Positions 45,400 through 54,539 of a stretch of DNA of 64,000 nucleotides are shown here, piece by piece. Source of the DNA: Pseudactinotalea terrae (GTDB taxonomy: Bacteria; Actinomycetota; Actinomycetes; Actinomycetales; Beutenbergiaceae). The notes below the pieces were generated by a model that was not told the origin of the DNA, ran no database searches, and saw nothing but the letters and a program-made list of their open reading frames with translations. How positions within the stretch are numbered: the first letter of the stretch is position 1; each line of letters opens with the position of its first letter. The position numbers and the translations under genes are program-made. Where the stretch lies: NCBI RefSeq assembly GCF_009733845.1, contig NZ_WNXZ01000001.1, positions 310,001 to 374,000 on the forward strand, given 5' to 3'.

Positions 45400-45975
45400 A
45401 TGCGTGAGGTGACAGACGAAGTTCTGCTCGGCCTCGCAGGCATCGCGGCGACCCTCGTCGGCACGTTCATCGTTGCCGTGTTCTTCTATCTCGATTCCGT
45501 GCTGCATCGATCGCGCGGCGCCGCGCGCAGCGCGCCGGACCAGTACATGCGGGCCGGTGCCCGGTGGGTACTCATCGCCTACAGCCTGCCCCTTGTCGTC
45601 CCTCTCGCGCTGGTGGGTGCGGAGCCCGTGTGGGCGCGCGTCGCGTTCGTGACATTCGCAGCGGCACTCGTGGTCGCCACCGTCGACACCACCCGTCGTG
45701 TCCTGAAGAAGGGTGCGACCAGAAGGTCGCCCGCGCTGGCCGCGAACGAGGCCTTCACCTCGTTCGCGGTGGTGGCCCTGGTCGTGCTGCCGTGGACGCT
45801 GGGCGGCTCGACCCCGTCGGCGAGCGACTACCTCCCGTCTCTCCTTCTTGCCCTCGCCATCGGCTTCACCAGCACAGCGACGGTCATCATGTCGGTCTTC
45901 GATGCCGAGCGAACGCCGGTGCCTGCTCCGGAGGCCCCGGTGTCGTCGCGACCCTCCTCCACTCGCGGGCCGTGA
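45400..45975 (+). CDS. Membrane protein of unknown function
   Basis: A 191-aa protein with about five hydrophobic segments (starting near residues 9, 50, 70, 112 and 140) and a Pro/Ser-rich C-terminal tail. No family recognised. ATG 45400 was preferred: GAAGAAGG stands eight bases upstream. GTG 45391 in the same frame would lie on top of that site. It lies between an SDR and a LuxR regulator; nothing in the context fixes a role. Confidence 0.7.
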   Translation: MREVTDEVLLGLAGIAATLVGTFIVAVFFYLDSVLHRSRGAARSAPDQYMRAGARWVLIAYSLPLVVPLALVGAEPVWARVAFVTFAAALVVATVDTTRRVLKKGATRRSPALAANEAFTSFAVVALVVLPWTLGGSTPSASDYLPSLLLALAIGFTSTATVIMSVFDAERTPVPAPEAPVSSRPSSTRGP

Positions 45976-46121
45976 CCAGCAACGGATCGGTCGAGGTGGA
46001 AGGGCCGGTGTTCTCGCTGCTCGTGCCCTTGGATGCGGGGGAGCTGGGTCTGGCGCGTGAGGCGCGCATCGGAGAGAATCGGCCCGTTCGCCGGTACCGA
46101 CCCGGGGGAGGAAGCCAGCCA

Positions 46122-48866
46122 GTGAACCTCTTGGGCCGACGCACCGAGCGCGAGATGGTCGAGCACCTGCTCGCCGGGGCGCGAACCGGACGCAGCGGGG
46201 TGCTCGTGGTGCGCGGGGAAGCGGGCATCGGGAAGACCGCGGTGCTGGAGCATGCCCAGCGAACCGCAACTTCGGCGGGGCACCGGGTCGTGCTCGTGGC
46301 CGGGGTGGAGTCCGAGACGCACCTCGCTTTCGCTGGCCTGCACCAGCTCTGCGCACCCCTGCTCGCTGGTGCTGAGTCCTTGCCCGAACCGCAGCAGGCA
46401 GCTCTGGGCGTGGCGTTCGGGTTGCACGGCGGTGCGACGCCGGACAGGTTCTTGGTCGGACTGGCGACCCTCAACCTGCTGGCCGAGACCGCCGAGGCCG
46501 GGCCGCTGGTGTGTCTCGTCGACGATGCTCAGTGGCTGGACCCGGCGTCCGCGCAGATCCTGGCGTTCGTGGCGCGGCGGTTGGCAGCCGAACGAGTCGC
46601 GCTGGTGTTCTCGGTGCGCGACGACGCCGAGAGCGAGTCGGACGCGCTCGCGGGGTTGCCGGAGATTCGCCTGGATCGGCTCGGCGACGCGGACGCGCAC
46701 GACCTGCTGGCGGCAGCGGTCCGCACTCCGCTCGATGACGGAGTGCGCGACCGGATCGTCGCCGAGGCACGGGGCAACCCGTTGGCGCTGCTGGAGCTGC
46801 CACGAAGCGCGCAGCTGGCCGGTGGGTTCGAGCTGCCCGACGCTGTCACCTTGCCGCGTCGCATCGAGACGAGCTTTCAGCGCCGCTCAGGCGGTCTGCC
46901 GCCAGAGACGCAGCTGCTGTTGGTGCTGGCCGCGGCCGAGCCGACCGGGGATGTAGAGCTGTTGTGGCGGGCAGGCGAGCAGCTGGGCATCGCCGCCGAC
47001 GCTGCGGCGGCTGCCGAAGCGGCTGGACTTCTGGAGATCGACCATCAGGTGCGGTTCTCTCATCCGTTGGTGCGCTCGGCGGTCTATCGAGCCGCCACAT
47101 CACCGGACCGTCGCCGGGCACACCGCGCTCTTGCCGAGGCAACCGACCCGCGACGCGACCCTGATCGGTGTGCGTGGCACAGCGCGCAAGCGGTGCTCGG
47201 GGTCGATGAGGAGGCAGCCGCCGAGCTCGAGCGCTCGGCCGGCCGAGCGCAGGCCCGCGGCGGGGCGGCCGCAGGAGCGGCGTTCCTGCAGCGCGCAGCC
47301 GAGCTGACTCCGGATCCGGCCCTGCGCGCACGCCGGGCGTTGAACGCCGCGCAAGCCAAGTACGCGGCAGGTGCGTCCGAGGCCGCCTTGGAGCTGTTGA
47401 CGGTCGCCACGGCCGGACCTCCGGACCCCCTGCACGATGCCCGCGTCGAACTGCTTCGCGCCCAGATCGCCTTCCACCTCACCCGCGGCAACGACGTGGC
47501 GGAGATGCTCCTCGATGCGGCGAGAAAGCTCGCCCCGCTGGACGCCGCGCTGGCCCGCGAGACCTACCTGCACGCCCTCGACGCCGCCATCATCACCGGC
47601 CGTCGGGACTCCCGCCTTGGCGTGCACGAGGTAGCCGAGGCGGCCCGGGCCGCACCGCCCCCGCCCGGGACGCCGGCGCCGTGGGACCTCTTGCTCGACG
47701 GCCTCGTGACGACGTTCACCGAGGGATACGAGGTGGGCGTTCCCGGGCTGCGTCGCGCGCTGGCGGCGTTCCGCGATCGCGGGCTACGCGCCGGGACTGC
47801 GAACGACGGCGAAGATCGCCGCTGGCTGTGGCATGCCAGCCGGACCGCGACGGCGCTCTTCGACGACGAGGCCGTCCACACGCTGGCCGCCCTTCATGTG
47901 CGGCTCGCCCGTGCAGCAGGCGCGCTGGTCACGCTGCCCGCCGCGCTCCTGTTCCAATCCGTTGCGCTGACGCTCAGCGGTGAGCTCGACAGTGCGGCTG
48001 AGCTAGCCGCCGAGCAGGCCGGGATCGAAGGTGCGACCCGGGCCGTCCCGTTGCTCCACTCCCAGCTCATCCTGGCTGCTTGGCGTGGCAGTCCGGACGA
48101 GGTCACCAGGATCCATGCGGCCATCGTCCGAGAGGCTGCTGCGCGGGGGCATGGCACCGAGATCTCTCTCGCGCAGTACGCGCTGGCGGTTCTGCACAAC
48201 GGCATGGGCAGATACGACGCCGCGCAGGAGGCCGCCGCGCGGGCATGCGAGTCCGACGAGCTGAATCACAGCAACCTGGCGCTGCCTGAGCTCGTCGAAG
48301 CGGCGTGGCGTGCCGGTGAACCGGAGCGTGCACACGCGGCGTTGGAACAGCTGAGCTCGCGAGCAGACGCCAGCGGTACCCCATGGGCGCTCGGGCTGGC
48401 GGCCTGCTCGCGAGCCCTGACCAGCCCTGGTCCCGCCGCCGAGGACAGCTACCGCGAGGCGATCGAGCACCTCCAGGGCTCCCGGATGGCCGTCTACCTC
48501 GCCCGCACCCACCTCGTGTACGGCGAGTGGCTACGCCGGGACGGACGTCGCCAGGACGCCCGCGAACAGCTCCGCACCGCCCATCGGATGCTCTCGGACA
48601 TGGGCGTGCGGGCCTTCGCCGAGCGCGGTGCCCGCGAGCTGCGCGCCACTGGCGAGCACCCACACAGCCGCAGCGCCCGGCCCACTGACGCCCTCACCGC
48701 GCAAGAGCTCCACATCGCGCGACTCGTGGCGACCGGTGCAACCTCCCGGGAAGTCGGTGCGCAGCTGTTCCTCAGCCACCGCACGATCGAAGCTCACCTC
48801 CGGAACATCTTCCGCAAGCTCGGGATCACCTCCCGCCGACAGCTCAAGGACGTCCGGCTCCCCTGA
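46122..48866 (+). CDS. LuxR-family regulator of the LAL class (ATPase-fused)
   Basis: A 914-aa large ATP-binding LuxR regulator. An N-terminal AAA-type ATPase carries Walker A GEAGIGKT (32-39) and Walker B LVCLVDDAQWLD. A long helical region (300-830) looks TPR/MalT-like. A C-terminal LuxR helix-turn-helix follows (about 855-905: LTAQELHIARLVATGATSRE, then LSHRTIEAHLRNIFRKLGI). GTG 46122 follows GGGGGAGGAAG; the longer frame from 45564 is a shadow of the membrane-protein gene. LAL regulators activate antibiotic clusters or sugar operons. Targets here are unknown, and no linked operon is obvious. Confidence 0.92.
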   Translation: MNLLGRRTEREMVEHLLAGARTGRSGVLVVRGEAGIGKTAVLEHAQRTATSAGHRVVLVAGVESETHLAFAGLHQLCAPLLAGAESLPEPQQAALGVAFGLHGGATPDRFLVGLATLNLLAETAEAGPLVCLVDDAQWLDPASAQILAFVARRLAAERVALVFSVRDDAESESDALAGLPEIRLDRLGDADAHDLLAAAVRTPLDDGVRDRIVAEARGNPLALLELPRSAQLAGGFELPDAVTLPRRIETSFQRRSGGLPPETQLLLVLAAAEPTGDVELLWRAGEQLGIAADAAAAAEAAGLLEIDHQVRFSHPLVRSAVYRAATSPDRRRAHRALAEATDPRRDPDRCAWHSAQAVLGVDEEAAAELERSAGRAQARGGAAAGAAFLQRAAELTPDPALRARRALNAAQAKYAAGASEAALELLTVATAGPPDPLHDARVELLRAQIAFHLTRGNDVAEMLLDAARKLAPLDAALARETYLHALDAAIITGRRDSRLGVHEVAEAARAAPPPPGTPAPWDLLLDGLVTTFTEGYEVGVPGLRRALAAFRDRGLRAGTANDGEDRRWLWHASRTATALFDDEAVHTLAALHVRLARAAGALVTLPAALLFQSVALTLSGELDSAAELAAEQAGIEGATRAVPLLHSQLILAAWRGSPDEVTRIHAAIVREAAARGHGTEISLAQYALAVLHNGMGRYDAAQEAAARACESDELNHSNLALPELVEAAWRAGEPERAHAALEQLSSRADASGTPWALGLAACSRALTSPGPAAEDSYREAIEHLQGSRMAVYLARTHLVYGEWLRRDGRRQDAREQLRTAHRMLSDMGVRAFAERGARELRATGEHPHSRSARPTDALTAQELHIARLVATGATSREVGAQLFLSHRTIEAHLRNIFRKLGITSRRQLKDVRLP

Positions 48867-48881
48867 CCGGCGAGACAACTC

Positions 48882-48910
48882 TGAGACAGGTCGAGGACGT
48901 GGACTAGATT
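48882..48910 (+). promoter_or_regulatory. Promoter of the epimerase-like gene
   Basis: TGAGAC (48882-48887) and TAGATT (48905-48910) are separated by 17 bases, a good -35/-10 pair for an actinobacterial housekeeping promoter. The -10 ends six bases before ATG 48917, so the transcript would start at or next to the start codon (leaderless). Confidence 0.5.
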
Positions 48911-48916
48911 CGTGCG

Positions 48917-49819
48917 ATGGCCCGTCATCCGGGCGGTCCGACGGTGGACGGGGTTGTCATGGCGCGGGTAGTGGTCACAGGCGGAGCCGGGAAGCTAGGA
49001 CGTGCGTGCGTCCGAGACCTGGTCGATCACGGCTGGGACGTCGTCGTGTTCGACCGCGCCCGGCCGGAGTCACCGACAGCCGGGGTGACCTACCTTCCGG
49101 TCGATCTCACCGACTACGGCCAGGTGATCGACGCGATGCTCGGCGTGGAGGAGCGGTACCACCAGGTCGACGCGCTGGTGCACCTCGCCGCCGTGCCAGC
49201 CCCCGGGCTGGTGCCGGATCACCACACCTTCTCCAACAACATGCTCAGCAGCTGGAACGTGATCAGCGCGGCGCGCCGGGCGGGCGTGCTCAACATCGTC
49301 TGGGCGTCGAGCGAGACCGTGCTCGGGCTGCCTTTCGACGTGCCGCCGCCCTACGCACCGGTCGACGAGGAGTATCCGCCGCGACCCAACTCGACCTACT
49401 CGCTCGTCAAGACGCTGGAGGAGCGGATGGCGGTGGAGCTCTGCCGGTGGGATCCCGAGCTGAAGATGATCGGGCTCCGCTTCTCCAACGTCATGGAGCC
49501 GGCGGACTACCAGCGGTTCCCCGCCTTCGACGACGACCCACGGCTACGCAAGTGGAACCTGTGGGGCTACATCGACGCTCGTGACGGCGCGCAGGCGGTC
49601 CGGCTCGCCCTCGCCTCGGACCTGACCGGTACCGAGGTGTTCATCGTGGCCAACGCGGACACGGTGATGAGGCGCTCCAGCGCATCCCTGCTCGCCGAGG
49701 TGTTTCCCGACGTCGAGGTGCGCGGCGAGCTCGGTGAGCACGAGACGCTGCTCTCGATCGACAAGGCCCGGCGGATGCTCGGTTTCGACCCCCAGCACAG
49801 CTGGCGCGACGAGGTCTGA
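48917..49819 (+). CDS. NAD-dependent epimerase/dehydratase (extended SDR)
   Basis: A 300-aa Rossmann-fold enzyme. The cofactor motif VVVTGGAGKLGRACVRDL starts at residue 17, DLTDYGQ marks the adenine-side acid, and the catalytic Tyr/Lys pair is YSLVKTLEE. Two starts are possible. ATG 48917 fits the promoter as a leaderless start; ATG 48959 begins exactly at the Rossmann strand but has only a weak GGACGGGG upstream. I used 48917. The family includes UDP-sugar epimerases, uronate dehydrogenases and related enzymes; the short length and SSETVLG motif are closest to the sugar/uronate group. Confidence 0.85.
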   Translation: MARHPGGPTVDGVVMARVVVTGGAGKLGRACVRDLVDHGWDVVVFDRARPESPTAGVTYLPVDLTDYGQVIDAMLGVEERYHQVDALVHLAAVPAPGLVPDHHTFSNNMLSSWNVISAARRAGVLNIVWASSETVLGLPFDVPPPYAPVDEEYPPRPNSTYSLVKTLEERMAVELCRWDPELKMIGLRFSNVMEPADYQRFPAFDDDPRLRKWNLWGYIDARDGAQAVRLALASDLTGTEVFIVANADTVMRRSSASLLAEVFPDVEVRGELGEHETLLSIDKARRMLGFDPQHSWRDEV

Positions 49820-49836
49820 CCGGGCCGGGTACGGGA

Positions 49837-50295
49837 TCAGGGTGTCTGGACGTCTCCGCGCCACGCGCCGGACTCGTGACCACGCTCCTCGATGAGCTCC
49901 TTGAAGCGTTCGAGGTCGCGCTCCACCTGACGGTCGTCGACGTTGACCGCTGAGCCGACCTTCTCCACGATGCCGGACGGCTGCCAGTCGATCTGGACCA
50001 TCACACGGGTGCTGCTCTCGGCCAGCCGGTGGAACGTGACCACACCGGCGTGCTGGGTGTCGCCGCCGATGCTGCGCCATGCGACGCGCTCATCCGGGTG
50101 CTGCTCGGTGATCTCGGCATCGAACTCGCGCTCCACGCCGGCGATGTCCGTGACCCAGTGCAGGTGGGTGTCATCGACCTGGGTGATCGACTCGACACCG
50201 CCCATGAACTGCGGGAAGGTCTCGAACTGTGTCCACTGGTTGTACGCGGTGGACACAGGGACATCGACGTCGATGGACTTCTGAACTTGACTCAT
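49837..50295 (-). CDS. SRPBCC-fold (polyketide cyclase/dehydrase-like) protein
   Basis: A 152-aa START-like helix-grip protein. It begins VQKSIDVDVPVSTAYNQWTQ with FPQFMGGVESITQVDD, a pattern shared with many actinobacterial stress-related cyclase/dehydrase proteins. ATG 50295 is chosen because GAAGGAG lies upstream at normal spacing; GTG 50301 is too close to it. Convergent with the epimerase gene. The ligand is unknown. Confidence 0.85.
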   Translation of the reverse strand: MSQVQKSIDVDVPVSTAYNQWTQFETFPQFMGGVESITQVDDTHLHWVTDIAGVEREFDAEITEQHPDERVAWRSIGGDTQHAGVVTFHRLAESSTRVMVQIDWQPSGIVEKVGSAVNVDDRQVERDLERFKELIEERGHESGAWRGDVQTP

Positions 50296-50423
50296 CGTCA
50301 CTCCTTCGTTCCGTGCGTGCTGTGTGCGCGCCTGAGCGTCGCGGTGCTCCGGCGTCTACCGGTACCCGATCCCTGGCGTGAGCATGCAGCCGTGGTGGGG
50401 ACAAGCGAGCACACCGGCGTGAA

Positions 50424-51044
50424 TCAGGCGAGGTCGGCGACTCCGGCGTAGTCGCCTCGTGGTGCCGGCCCGGTGGTCTCGTAGTCGAGGAGCAGCAGCC
50501 CGGTGCCGGTGGCGCGGTGGGACACGAGGCGCAGGCCGACGTCGTCCGGCTCGGAGAGGAGCCGCCGACCCCGCCCGATGACGCAGGGTGCGACGACGAG
50601 CCGGAGGGTGTCGACCAAGGCTGCGGCCAGCAGGGTCGAGGCCAGCCGAGCGCTCCCGTGCACCTGGAGCTCGCGGCCGGGTCGGCGCTTGAGCTGCTCG
50701 ACCGCCGTCACGGCCTCGCCGCCCAGCAGCGTCGTCGGGCTCCACAGGCCGGTGGTGAGCGTGCTGCTCACGACGTACTTGGGCAGGCCGTTCATCCGGG
50801 CCGTGAACGGGTCGGGCTCGGAGATCTGGGGCCAGTCCCGGCCGAACGCCTCATAGGTGCGACGCCCGAGCAGCAGCCCGTCGGCCAGATCCAGCCAGGC
50901 CGAGGCCTGTGCGATGAAGGTGTCGTCGATGTAGGGCACCAGCCAACCGCCGCGATCGAAGCCGTCGCTGGTGTCCTCGTCCGCCGAGCCCGGTCCCTGG
51001 CTGACGCCGTCGAGCGTGATGAACTGGGTGACGGCGAGCTTCAT
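50424..51044 (-). CDS. Dihydrofolate reductase-like (RibD C-terminal) family protein
   Basis: A 206-aa protein with the RibD_C/DHFR fold: MKLAVTQFITLDGVSQGPG at the N-terminus, LLLGRRTYEAFG, KYVVSSTL, and a C-terminal VAPCVIGRGRRLL. ATG 51044 overlaps the SRPBCC gene stop (ATGA); the longer frame to 51422 is a shadow of that gene. Last gene of an arsR - SRPBCC - RibD_C operon, a combination often seen in actinobacteria but with no role known to me. Confidence 0.88.
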   Translation of the reverse strand: MKLAVTQFITLDGVSQGPGSADEDTSDGFDRGGWLVPYIDDTFIAQASAWLDLADGLLLGRRTYEAFGRDWPQISEPDPFTARMNGLPKYVVSSTLTTGLWSPTTLLGGEAVTAVEQLKRRPGRELQVHGSARLASTLLAAALVDTLRLVVAPCVIGRGRRLLSEPDDVGLRLVSHRATGTGLLLLDYETTGPAPRGDYAGVADLA

Positions 51045-51532
51045 GCTGCAGCCCCGTTCTCGACGAGCGTGGCCAGCGCCCGGGTCACCGAGCCCCAGCC
51101 GTCGAAGAAGCCGAGGGTCTCGTGGTGCTCGCGTGCCGACGGATCGCCATGACGCACCACCACTCGGTAGTCGGTGCCGTCCGGGTGTTCCCCGAGCACG
51201 ACCTCGGCCGTCATCGCGACTGGAGCGGGCGTCGCGGGTCGCCAGCCGCTCGAGATCGCATTGGTGAACACGATCCGGCGCTCCTCCTCGACGACGAGGA
51301 AGATGCCATCGGTGTGCGGGACGAAGTCCCGCCCGTTCTCGCTCATGAACGTGACGAAGCCTCCTCCAGGTCGCACATCGAGCTCCTCGATCCGCGCGGT
51401 CGTCGGAGCGGGGACCCACCACCGCTGCAGGAGTGCCGGGTCGGTCCAGGCGCGCCAGATGCTGTGGCGCGGTGCGCGGATGACGCGCTCGACCGTGAGG
51501 TCGAGCGCAGGGTCGTAGCTCGGTCGGGTCAT
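51041..51532 (-). CDS. SRPBCC/AHSA1-family protein
   Basis: A 163-aa Aha1-like helix-grip protein. It shows the family start LTVERVIRAPRHSIWRAWTD, LLQRWWVPAP and the C-terminal GFFDGWGSVTRALATLVE. Its start overlaps the ArsR gene stop by four bases, and its own stop overlaps the DHFR-like gene, so the three genes are translationally coupled. Proteins of this type paired with ArsR regulators probably bind small hydrophobic ligands. Confidence 0.88.
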   Translation of the reverse strand: MTRPSYDPALDLTVERVIRAPRHSIWRAWTDPALLQRWWVPAPTTARIEELDVRPGGGFVTFMSENGRDFVPHTDGIFLVVEEERRIVFTNAISSGWRPATPAPVAMTAEVVLGEHPDGTDYRVVVRHGDPSAREHHETLGFFDGWGSVTRALATLVENGAAA

Positions 51533-51861
51533 GGGTTCTCCTCCTTGGTGACGACGTTCTCGAGACGATCGGTACGGGCCTCCCAGACGCTGCGCTGCTC
51601 GGCGAGCCAGTCGTCGAGCAGCGCCAGTCGGTCTCGGTTGAGGGTGCAGGTGCGCACCCGTCCGGACTTCTGCGTGCGGATCAGTCCGCTGGACTCGAGC
51701 ACCCGGACGTGCTTCATGAAGGACGGCAGCGTCATCGGGAACGGGCGCGCGAGCTCGCCGATGCGCTTCGGACCCCGCCCCAGGGCCTGGACCACGTGCC
51801 GGCGGGTGGGATCGGCAAGCGCGACGAGCACGCCGTCGAGGTCCGCCGAATAGTTAGCCAC
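51529..51861 (-). CDS. ArsR-family winged-helix regulator
   Basis: A 110-aa regulator, first gene of the three-gene operon. The helix-turn-helix covers LADPTRRHVVQALGRGPKRI and MTLPSFMKHVRVLESSGLI. No cysteine metal site is visible, so it belongs to the non-metal branch typically paired with SRPBCC proteins. The start is GTG 51861. A TACTTT -10-like hexamer five bases upstream suggests a leaderless message. A palindrome at 51881-51901 is a likely operator. Confidence 0.9.
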   Translation of the reverse strand: MANYSADLDGVLVALADPTRRHVVQALGRGPKRIGELARPFPMTLPSFMKHVRVLESSGLIRTQKSGRVRTCTLNRDRLALLDDWLAEQRSVWEARTDRLENVVTKEENP

Positions 51862-51880
51862 AAGGCAAAGTATTCCCGAA

Positions 51881-51901
51881 CGCTTGGCGATAGCGCAAGC
51901 G
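51881..51901. promoter_or_regulatory. Inverted repeat upstream of arsR
   Basis: CGCTTG (51881-51886) and CAAGCG (51896-51901) flank GCGATAGCG. It lies 20 bases upstream of the arsR start, in the -35 region of its probable promoter, which fits autorepression. It also lies in the gap shared with the divergent diiron-protein gene. Confidence 0.5.
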
Positions 51902-52042
51902 GGATCCCAACACGCTCATCACTGACGCACCCACCAGTTTCAGCCGAGCTGTTTGAGCAGGTGGCTGCCCGGGTACTGAAGGGCATCGGCGCACCTGCCG
52001 GGTTGCCGGCTCCGGTGCTTTCCTTCGTGATCGGAGACGTGC

Positions 52043-53089
52043 TTGTCCCTGGATGTCCGCCCCGCAGCGCTGGCCGCCCCCTTTCGTCCACGGGGACCCC
52101 TGAGCGAGGCCGTCCTCGCGAGGCTGACAGGTCAGCCCGGTCAGCCGGGCGACGCCGGTCTCGCCGCCCTGGCCGACCGCGCCCTGACCGAGACCGTCGA
52201 CGTCGTGAGGGATGACGACGTCCAGCTCGCGCTGTTCGCGCTGTTCGCATCGTCGTACGGCTCGTTCGACCAGTTCGAGGCGGATCTCGAGTGGGATGGC
52301 GAGCTGATCGGTGCCCGGCGTCAGCTGGAGGCCGATTTCGAGCAAGCACTCCGGGCCGCCGTCCAGGTGCCCGCGTTGCCGACGTCGACGACCGACGCCG
52401 TCGCGCGGGCCTTGTTCGCGCTCACGGCGCAGGAGGGTGGGCCGAGCCTGTCGCGGTACCTGGCGAAGCGAGCGACACGTGAGCAGGTGCTCGAGCTCCT
52501 CGTGCAGCGTTCGGTCTACACGTTGCGCGAGGCCGACCCGCACTCCTGGGCGATCCCGCGGCTGCACGGGCGGGCCAAGGCGGCGCTGGTCGAGATCCAG
52601 GCGGACGAGTACGGCGGCGGCCGGCCCGATCGCGTGCACGCGGCGATCTTCGCTGCCTCGATGCGGGGCGCTGGGCTCGACGACAGCTACGGCTCCTACG
52701 TCGACGTCGTCCCGGCGCTGACCTTGGCCTCCCACAACATGATGTCGATGTTCGGTCTGAACCGGAGGCTGATCGGAGCGATCGTGGGCCATCTCGCCGC
52801 GTTCGAGATGACCTCCTCCATCCCGAACCGCCTCTACGGGGACGGGTTTCGCCGTCTCGGGTTCGGCGAGGACGTCACCGACTACTTCGACGAGCATGTC
52901 GAGGCCGACGCCGTTCACGAGCAGATCGCGGCCCACGACCTCGCCGGCGCTCTCGCAGAGGATCGGCCAGACCTGCTGCCCGACATCATGTTCGGCGCCG
53001 CGGCATGCGTCACGATCGACGGATGGGTGGCGCAGCAGATGCTCGATGCCTGGCATGACGGCGGCACGTCGCTGCGGGTGCCGGTATGA
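52043..53089 (+). CDS. Heme-oxygenase-like diiron/iron-containing redox enzyme
   Basis: A 348-aa all-helical protein of the iron-containing redox enzyme group (Haem_oxygenas_2, HDO-like). Candidate metal ligands are the acids in EIQADEYGGG followed by His in DRVHAAIF, then Glu in HLAAFEMTS and the His/Asp/His series in DEHVEADAVHE. Known HDO proteins oxidise amino-acid or fatty-acid substrates. The start is TTG 52043 with GGAG six bases before it. It overlaps the CDGSH gene by four bases (ATGA), so the two products are made together and probably cooperate. Confidence 0.82.
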   Translation: MSLDVRPAALAAPFRPRGPLSEAVLARLTGQPGQPGDAGLAALADRALTETVDVVRDDDVQLALFALFASSYGSFDQFEADLEWDGELIGARRQLEADFEQALRAAVQVPALPTSTTDAVARALFALTAQEGGPSLSRYLAKRATREQVLELLVQRSVYTLREADPHSWAIPRLHGRAKAALVEIQADEYGGGRPDRVHAAIFAASMRGAGLDDSYGSYVDVVPALTLASHNMMSMFGLNRRLIGAIVGHLAAFEMTSSIPNRLYGDGFRRLGFGEDVTDYFDEHVEADAVHEQIAAHDLAGALAEDRPDLLPDIMFGAAACVTIDGWVAQQMLDAWHDGGTSLRVPV

Positions 53090-53286
53090 GCGAGCAACGT
53101 CCCACGATCACGCCGTACCCCGACGGCCCGCTCCTGGTACGCGGCGACATCGATCTGCGGACCGCCGACGGCGAGCCGATCGAGCGCAGGCGACGCACGG
53201 TCGCGCTGTGCCGCTGCGGGCTCTCCACGATCAAGCCGTTCTGCGACGGCACGCACAAGGCGGCGGGGTTCCGTACCGACGACTGA
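53086..53286 (+). CDS. CDGSH iron-sulfur domain protein
   Basis: A 66-aa small [2Fe-2S] protein. The ligands Cys-x-Cys and Cys-Asp-Gly-x-His are complete in CRCGLSTIKPFCDGTH (from about residue 42), giving the 3Cys-1His cluster. The N-terminal half (ITPYPDGPLLVRGDIDLRTA) is the usual short bacterial form. Translationally coupled to the diiron-type enzyme and probably its electron carrier or cluster partner; that pairing is inference. Confidence 0.92.
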   Translation: MSEQRPTITPYPDGPLLVRGDIDLRTADGEPIERRRRTVALCRCGLSTIKPFCDGTHKAAGFRTDD

Positions 53287-53384
53287 GGTCGACTCGCACG
53301 CCGCAGGCCCTGGGTCCGGGAATGTCGCGTCACGGTGGACGTTGTGCTGGGTAGCCATGTTGCCGAGAACGACGACGGAGATCG

Positions 53385-54524
53385 ATGAGCACCGACCACG
53401 AGCGTGATCGGGCCGCCTCCGTGGTGGTGATCGGAGCGGGACAGGCCGGCCTCTCGGCCGGTTACCACCTGCGACGGCTCGGGTTCGAGGCGGCGGCGGG
53501 GGAGGGCGCGGGGGCCGGGCGGACGTTCGTGATCCTTGACGCCGAGGCGGCTCCCGGGGGCGCGTGGCAGCATCGGTGGGAGTCCTTGCGCATGGGCACC
53601 GTCAACGGGATCTTCGACCTCCCGGGCTTCCCGAAGCCACCGATCGACGCGCGGGAGCCGAGCCGGATCGCCGTCCCGCGCTACTTCGCTGCATTCGAGG
53701 AGCACACCGGTCTGCCGATCCGGCGCCCCGTCGCCGTCACCTCGGTGATGCCTGTCGACGAGCGGCCGCAGAGCGCCCTGGTCGTGACGTCCACCGCCGG
53801 TACCTGGCGCACGCGCGCGATCATCAACGCCACCGGCACGTGGGACAACCCCGTGCTGCCGCGCTTTCCGGGCCACGAGACCTTTCGGGGCCGTCAGCTG
53901 CACACGCGCGACTACCTGAGTGCGAACGAGCTCGCCGGGCAGCGGGTGGCGATCGTGGGTGGCGGGATCTCGGCGATCCAGCAGCTCGAGGAGATCTCGC
54001 GCGTCGCCACCACCTTGTGGTACACCCGCCGTGAGCCGATCTTCCGCGAGGACGGCTTCCGGTCCGAGGTCGAGGGTCGCGAGACCATCCGCCGGGTGGT
54101 CGCCGACGTCGAGGCGGGCAACCCCACCGGGAGCGTGGTCTCGTACACCCAGCTCGCCTGGTCGCCGTACGCCGTCGCGGCGCGCGATCGAGGTGCGCTC
54201 GTGCGCCGTACGATGTTCACCGCGATCGAGCCCGACGGCGTCCGCGAGCCGGACGGCAGCCTCACCTCCCTCGACGCGATCCTCTGGGCGACCGGCTTCA
54301 AGCCCGCCCTCACACACCTCGACGGTCTCCACCTCCGCAACGAGCGTGGGGGCATCGCGCTGCGCGGCACCCAGGTAGCGCAGGATCCGCGCGTGCACCT
54401 CATCGGCTTCGGCCCGTCGCAGTCGACCGTCGGTGCCAACCGGGCAGGGCGCGCCGCCGTCACGGCGGTCGCCCGCTGGCTCGGATCCGCGAGCGAGGAA
54501 CGGGTGGTGGCTGTCAGCGCCTGA
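53385..54524 (+). CDS. FAD-dependent flavin monooxygenase-like oxidoreductase
   Basis: A 379-aa two-dinucleotide-fold flavoprotein. The FAD motif is VVIGAGQAGLSAGYHL (residues 14-29) and the NADPH motif VAIVGGGISAIQQLEE (about 189-204); ATGF near residue 305 is the usual C-terminal signature. An Ala/Gly/Glu-rich insert (AAAGEGAGAG) follows the first helix. The FMO fingerprint FxGxxxHxxxY is only partly present (FRGRQLHTRDY). Family members hydroxylate amines or sulfides, or act as Baeyer-Villiger enzymes. It follows the CDGSH gene after 98 bases with its own GACGACGGAG upstream of ATG 53385. Confidence 0.88.
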   Translation: MSTDHERDRAASVVVIGAGQAGLSAGYHLRRLGFEAAAGEGAGAGRTFVILDAEAAPGGAWQHRWESLRMGTVNGIFDLPGFPKPPIDAREPSRIAVPRYFAAFEEHTGLPIRRPVAVTSVMPVDERPQSALVVTSTAGTWRTRAIINATGTWDNPVLPRFPGHETFRGRQLHTRDYLSANELAGQRVAIVGGGISAIQQLEEISRVATTLWYTRREPIFREDGFRSEVEGRETIRRVVADVEAGNPTGSVVSYTQLAWSPYAVAARDRGALVRRTMFTAIEPDGVREPDGSLTSLDAILWATGFKPALTHLDGLHLRNERGGIALRGTQVAQDPRVHLIGFGPSQSTVGANRAGRAAVTAVARWLGSASEERVVAVSA

Positions 54525-54539
54525 ATCGGCTCGTGCGCG

